The notes beneath the pieces were generated by a model. That model was not told the DNA's origin and made no database searches. It was given only the letters and a program-made list of their open reading frames with translations. From a virus, in the IMG/VR virus record IMGVR_UViG_3300039310_000236, positions 1-28,288 of that record: a stretch of 28,288 nucleotides of DNA. One strand, given 5' to 3'. The translations under genes were made by a program, and so were the position numbers. Positions 25,001 to 28,288 of this stretch are shown here, piece by piece; the stretch's first letter is position 1, and every line of letters begins with the position of its first letter.

Positions 25001-28000
25001 AAGCTCTTTAACCGCTTCGTTTCAATATGATAATGTAGATCAATTTTATATTCAAGTAACTTCTCAAAAAAATTTCTTAGAAAACGTTATTATACCTAAT
25101 CGTACATCGGGAATACAACAGCAATCGGATTCTATAGGTCAAGGAGGGTCTTTACCCAACGATACTGATACAGGAAACAGTGCTGGGGGATTGACAAATG
25201 TAGAAGATACGAGAGTTGATCAAGTTATTGAATCAGAAATTTTTGCAAATATATTTAACTTTTTTAATACCCGTGCTCAAGCTTACGGGGATGAATATTA
25301 TGCAGCATTTGGGTATAAATTATGTAATAATGACGGATTAGTTTCTACTACAGATATGTCCGCAGGTACGTTTACTTTTAATAGATTTTTTCCGTATTTA
25401 GATTATACAGGTAATGCCCCATGGGTGGTTGCTGGATTAACTGGTCAAACTATTCCATATGCATCAGCGGGTCCAAATAAGCCCCCTAAGGGTCTTTTAG
25501 ATGAAGCCCAATTTATCAATGGAAGATCGGATGTCCAAGCGATATCATCGCTGGTTGATCACGCATGGACAAAACAGGTCCGGGCTGGAAATTATATAGG
25601 ACGTTATGATTCTACAATATTATATCAAATATCTGAAGTTGTTAACGATTCATCTATTCAATTGGTGAATCCTTATACAGAAATTACTGCCACAATTCCT
25701 TATATATTACAATCAGCTTTTCCATTATTTGATGATGACGGTCATACAGGTGCAAAAATTATAGGCACTGTTGGTGAAAATTTTGGATTGACGGGATCGG
25801 GTCCTATAGTATATGATGGATCTGGAAATTCTGGTCATTCAGGATACTCTGGGGCTCCAGGAACATCAGGTTTTAGTGGGTATTCCGGATTAGGATTTTC
25901 AGGATATTCGGGTTATAGTTCTCAAAACGGCATTTCAGGTTATAGTGGATATTCTAGTTCTGGCTATTCTGGATACAGCTCAACATCAGGTTATAGTGGA
26001 TATTCTGGATATGGGTTTTCAGGCTATTCAAGTTTCTCTGGCTATTCAGGCTATTCAAGTTTCTCTGGCTATTCTGGATACAGCTCAACATCAGGTTATA
26101 GTGGATACTCTGGATATGGGTTTTCAGGTTATTCAAGTTTCTCGGGTTATTCAGGATATAGTTCTTCGGGGATTTCTGGATATTCAGGATATTCTACATC
26201 AGGATATTCCGGTTATAGTAGCTTTTCAGGTTATTCCGGTATTAGTGGTTGGTCTGGTTGGTCTGGTTGGTCAGGATTAGCAGGTAGTATTTATACTTCT
26301 ACTTCTACTACAACAAATACTATAGGAACTGGAACTCTTACTTTTACAGTTGGAACATCTCTTGCTTTTTCAATTGGACAGCCAGTAATTTTTGCGTATA
26401 ATAGTTCAAACGAGATTATGGGTACTATTACAACTTATAATCCTGTAACAGGTGTAATGGTTATTAATTCCACTTCAACTATAGGATCTGGGACTTATAG
26501 TCAATGGGCTGTATCCTTAGAAGGAGCTGCTGGTCCTCAAGGTGTTTCTGGTTATAGCGGGTATAGTGCTGTTGGAGTCTCTGGGTATTCTGGCTATTCT
26601 AGTTCTGTTGCTGGAATTTCAGGATATTCAGGATATTCAGGATATAGTTCACAAAGTGGGTATTCTGGCTATTCTAGTTCTGTTGCTGGAATTTCAGGTT
26701 ATTCAGGCTATAGCTCTATTTCTGGGTACAGTGGCTATTCAGGTTATAGTTCACAAAGCGGATATAGTGGCTATTCCAGTACTTCTGGATACAGTGGCTA
26801 TAGTTCTGTGGGGATTTCTGGATACAGTGGTTATTCAAGTAACTCAGGATATTCTGGATATTCTTCTGTATCAGGTTATAGTGGGTATTCAGGGATCTCA
26901 GGATATTCTGGTTATAGCTCTATTGGAACGTCGGGGTATTCAGGTTATAGCTCACAAAGTGGGTATTCAGGATATAGTGGATATTCGTCTGTTTCAGGTT
27001 ATTCAGGCTATAGCTCTATTTCTGGATATTCCGGTAAAAGTGGTTATTCTGGATATAGTTCACAAAGTGGATACAGTGGTTTTTCTGGTTATTCAGGATA
27101 CAGTAGTTTTTCAGGCTATAGTGGTTTTGGAACTTCTGGATATTCTGGGTGGTCTGGTTATAGTGGCATATCTGGATGGTCCGGAGCGAAGGGAGATAAT
27201 GGAACGGGTTTTGCAGGCCCTTCCGGATATAGCGGGTATACAGGATATTCTGGGTATAGTTCCACTTCTGGCTATTCTGGGTGGTCTGGATATAGTGGGG
27301 GACCCGTCTATGCAACTCTTGATCCTGCTAATAAAGGAACAAATGTTTCTCTTTCACCTAATAATTTAACATGGACAAATAGTGGCGAAGGAATGGTACG
27401 TTCAACTATAGGAATATCATCAGGACAATTTTATTGTGAAATAACGGTTGGTTCTGATGGTGGAGATTCTGAATTAGGTTTTGTATATGGGAGTATTTTT
27501 AATAAAAATAATTATCCGGGTGCAGATGCTTATAGTTGGGGATACGCTGACTCAGGAATTTACTATAATAGTGGTACCGGGCATGGGGGGTTTGCATCTT
27601 TTGGTAATGGAAGTATAATAGGTCTTTTAATTAATGCAACAGCTGGAACCGTAAGTTTTTATAATGAAGGGATTTTTCAATTCACAATTTCTGGTATAGC
27701 AAGCCCTATATATCCAGTAGTTGGTGGTAATCCTAGTAGGGCGACTGGAACAGTAAATTTTGGACAGCAGCCATTTGTTTATAGTTCGGTTCAGGGAACT
27801 TCTGGATATTCTGGGTGGTCTGGTATCAGTGGGTGGTCTGGTATCAGTGGATGGTCTGGATTTGGAGAGTCCGGATATAGTGGTTTTAATGGACTTCAAG
27901 GAATTTCTGGTTATTCTGGCCAAAGTGGTCTTACCTATTCAAGAACAAGTGTGGGGTCCTCTAGTAGTTATATTCCTGTTGGTCAATATACTTTTAATTA

Positions 28001-28288
28001 TTATGAAATACTTGATTTAGCAACAACAGCAACATTTTCTACCCCATCAGGTACTCCAACAACAGGTAATCAATTGTTAGTTTCAATTACAGATAACGGA
28101 ACTCCACAAAACATAACATTTCCTTGGGTCGATAATACTGGACCATATGTTGGTGGAACAAATCTACCTCTACCTACTCAAACATATGGAGGCTCTATTC
28201 CAATGATCCTTAAATTTATTTACCTAACTTATTATTATACACAGGCTTGGTACTTAATTGCACAAGATCCGGGAGGCCTGGGAATATA
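22011..28288 (+). CDS. Giant GYS-repeat (collagen-like) tail fibre protein, 3' end beyond window
   Basis: I translated the frame from ATG 22011 to the window end and found no stop: at least 2,092 codons. About 1-1270 are beta-rich and non-repetitive, with modules such as VIVMKNGVFLNEDIDYRVRY that recur in phage fibres. About 1273-1423 are Gly-Tyr-Ser triplets (SGYSGYSSTSGYSGYSGYG). About 1424-1503 form a fibre module (GTLTFTVGTSLAFSIGQPVI) ending in GAAGPQG. About 1510-1763 are more GYS repeats. About 1764-1925 look like a SPRY domain (GQFYCEITVGSD, ..SIIGLLINATAGTVSFYNEG.., VNFGQQ). A third short GYS/GWS block follows, then a beta domain (FSTPSGTPTTGNQLLVSITD). Gly-X-Y periodicity suggests a triple helix, with Ser replacing Pro. 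The N-terminus would attach to the baseplate and the SPRY and C-terminal parts could bind the host. Confidence 0.8.
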   Translation, partial: MSTPLNNIIDFSSINLNLFEVRGAKPGIGNASTTGPLFDSSGNYYLAQVTDYTGTIFAGSDQTVGLTINTPNGVSDLVINDTLFFADSTFTVSSILSDSSIVITGNTIPNSSYPYTASLLLTDREYLIQPDPIGNTYNIGLAQFTNGSTIIVGQSTEWLSNLDSSDVIQLDSLPKYFTVESVINDTTCIITEPFTGSTTSFEPYTVKRWRLGREVYQYVKNNFTYDNNSGKWVYNTVTGGDYTTSSSYTPFIDGLNLEFSPTLNPSGSPDLMDNTVVSGLILTRSTPNPSFQFPLPAVPDPEDSFSLQINGIDVDMYPNGTRDYIINYSQNPVYTAPPPPEDRNIANLMFLNPISNSALKNTTSGQFKVSDIHGNSIVDIMPGSETVTFNGVDQTPYVNYVMEYQAGYGYASEIITNEPIVKYVFYNDTTNLYSTGLQVFLNSVPVQVSVPYASGDDVYVDLQSGGFKPVAKDGPGPGDLYDIYYYIEGSYFSDQIFTSIDGITNGVLASNNTIAITISQFPLKYQSVIVMKNGVFLNEDIDYRVRYLTGGLVFFTPLQTSDIISVSYSQLLPCHNTLTSIDGTNICYTFDATTTVSSITPLVINFPNPDISDLNTVTISNIINISQDATYNINDLYLSTSGIAIPNNNIATRLTDIITIDYSFPGSGLSSYPVNTIIFHVAQGDDYIAFINQNLSTLFVPGIMLRITGVETPGDYYFQVDTSGSIYDGEDTIVYLSSQCPVDITNPQIYISDSMSFNFIEPITVNNIFSGANALILTGDLIQIYRSGQLLNVGSDFYYISSSMFDGVDTTVLVSVPFYQNYTNVQVSVSDVPIYFEGTTEVTSSKSIITDPQAAVISLNGYGSIQKDLTSTIVITDTTSAVLLDTNYPTVSSLSTELLNLGFTDNVYAPDWTTSKILITTSPLSVSTDFTAVLNAPACLRYNNIDTTNFTLLSGNQLTIPSIYRGDRYNFDYLGQTILDTTTVGFNGNYFVTLPAQSSLTASFQYDNVDQFYIQVTSQKNFLENVIIPNRTSGIQQQSDSIGQGGSLPNDTDTGNSAGGLTNVEDTRVDQVIESEIFANIFNFFNTRAQAYGDEYYAAFGYKLCNNDGLVSTTDMSAGTFTFNRFFPYLDYTGNAPWVVAGLTGQTIPYASAGPNKPPKGLLDEAQFINGRSDVQAISSLVDHAWTKQVRAGNYIGRYDSTILYQISEVVNDSSIQLVNPYTEITATIPYILQSAFPLFDDDGHTGAKIIGTVGENFGLTGSGPIVYDGSGNSGHSGYSGAPGTSGFSGYSGLGFSGYSGYSSQNGISGYSGYSSSGYSGYSSTSGYSGYSGYGFSGYSSFSGYSGYSSFSGYSGYSSTSGYSGYSGYGFSGYSSFSGYSGYSSSGISGYSGYSTSGYSGYSSFSGYSGISGWSGWSGWSGLAGSIYTSTSTTTNTIGTGTLTFTVGTSLAFSIGQPVIFAYNSSNEIMGTITTYNPVTGVMVINSTSTIGSGTYSQWAVSLEGAAGPQGVSGYSGYSAVGVSGYSGYSSSVAGISGYSGYSGYSSQSGYSGYSSSVAGISGYSGYSSISGYSGYSGYSSQSGYSGYSSTSGYSGYSSVGISGYSGYSSNSGYSGYSSVSGYSGYSGISGYSGYSSIGTSGYSGYSSQSGYSGYSGYSSVSGYSGYSSISGYSGKSGYSGYSSQSGYSGFSGYSGYSSFSGYSGFGTSGYSGWSGYSGISGWSGAKGDNGTGFAGPSGYSGYTGYSGYSSTSGYSGWSGYSGGPVYATLDPANKGTNVSLSPNNLTWTNSGEGMVRSTIGISSGQFYCEITVGSDGGDSELGFVYGSIFNKNNYPGADAYSWGYADSGIYYNSGTGHGGFASFGNGSIIGLLINATAGTVSFYNEGIFQFTISGIASPIYPVVGGNPSRATGTVNFGQQPFVYSSVQGTSGYSGWSGISGWSGISGWSGFGESGYSGFNGLQGISGYSGQSGLTYSRTSVGSSSSYIPVGQYTFNYYEILDLATTATFSTPSGTPTTGNQLLVSITDNGTPQNITFPWVDNTGPYVGGTNLPLPTQTYGGSIPMILKFIYLTYYYTQAWYLIAQDPGGLGI
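25961..26148 (+). repeat. ~85-bp direct repeat inside the GYS region (offset 105 bp)
   Basis: The sequence from 25961 (TGGCTATTCTGGATACAGCT) recurs at 26066 with a few third-position changes, an offset of 35 codons. The repeat therefore keeps frame and shows recent expansion of the triplet region. Confidence 0.75.
26582..26698 (+). repeat. 42-bp identical direct repeat (26582-26623 and 26657-26698)
   Basis: Two identical 42-bp blocks, offset 75 bases (25 codons), encode GYSGYSSSVAGISG. Identity at synonymous sites points to very recent duplication or slippage within the fibre gene. Confidence 0.75.

Noticed and set aside
25945-28020. Several long ORFs in other frames over the fibre repeats (both strands)
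   Set aside because: They are low-complexity shadows of the GYS codon repeat (for example Ile/Leu/Asp-rich readings). The main frame is open through all of them and encodes recognisable modules.

Overview
The window looks like part of the tail module of a large, AT-rich phage or prophage with a contractile tail (myovirus type). This rests on gene order and protein features: a candidate tail terminator, sheath, tube, two chaperone-like genes, tape measure, paired baseplate/tail proteins, hub, OB-fold spike, and a very long Gly-Tyr-Ser-repeat fibre. No capsid, packaging, replication or host gene is present, so the host cannot be named. The low GC, the 954-aa sheath and the >2,090-codon fibre suggest a large (possibly jumbo) genome, but that is inference.

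Layout. 1-~975: right part of an IS200/IS605-type element (TnpB cut by the window edge, with a right-end hairpin). 978-3392: probable tail terminator-like protein carrying an internal beta-propeller. 3389-4373: the only minus-strand stretch, a tandem cassette of small unknown genes (two intact ~102-aa paralogues, one frameshifted copy, one fragment). 4546-9911: FmdB-type zinc-ribbon protein, sheath, a zinc-ribbon/charged protein and the tail tube. 9912-10164: a non-coding gap described below. 10165-21960: a tightly packed operon (junctions overlap by one base or lie a few bases apart) for chaperones, tape measure and baseplate. 22011 to the right edge: one uninterrupted giant fibre-like ORF with GYS repeats, a SPRY-like domain and other beta modules.

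The most notable item is the non-coding segment after the tube gene. It holds one isolated 32-nt sequence with the length, 7-bp stem and 3' handle (GTGGATTGAAAC) of a type I-C CRISPR repeat. Just upstream is a hairpin with type I-E repeat geometry, and just downstream a Rho-independent terminator. There is no second repeat and no cas gene. This matches the architecture of solitary repeat units described as RNA anti-CRISPRs (Racr), and may be a tandem version aimed at two CRISPR types.

A second signal is a GC-rich 16-bp palindrome family (GGACAGGGCCCTGTCC and close variants). It is embedded in several tail genes in all three reading frames, which points to a DNA- or RNA-level role or a mobile micro-repeat rather than a protein motif.
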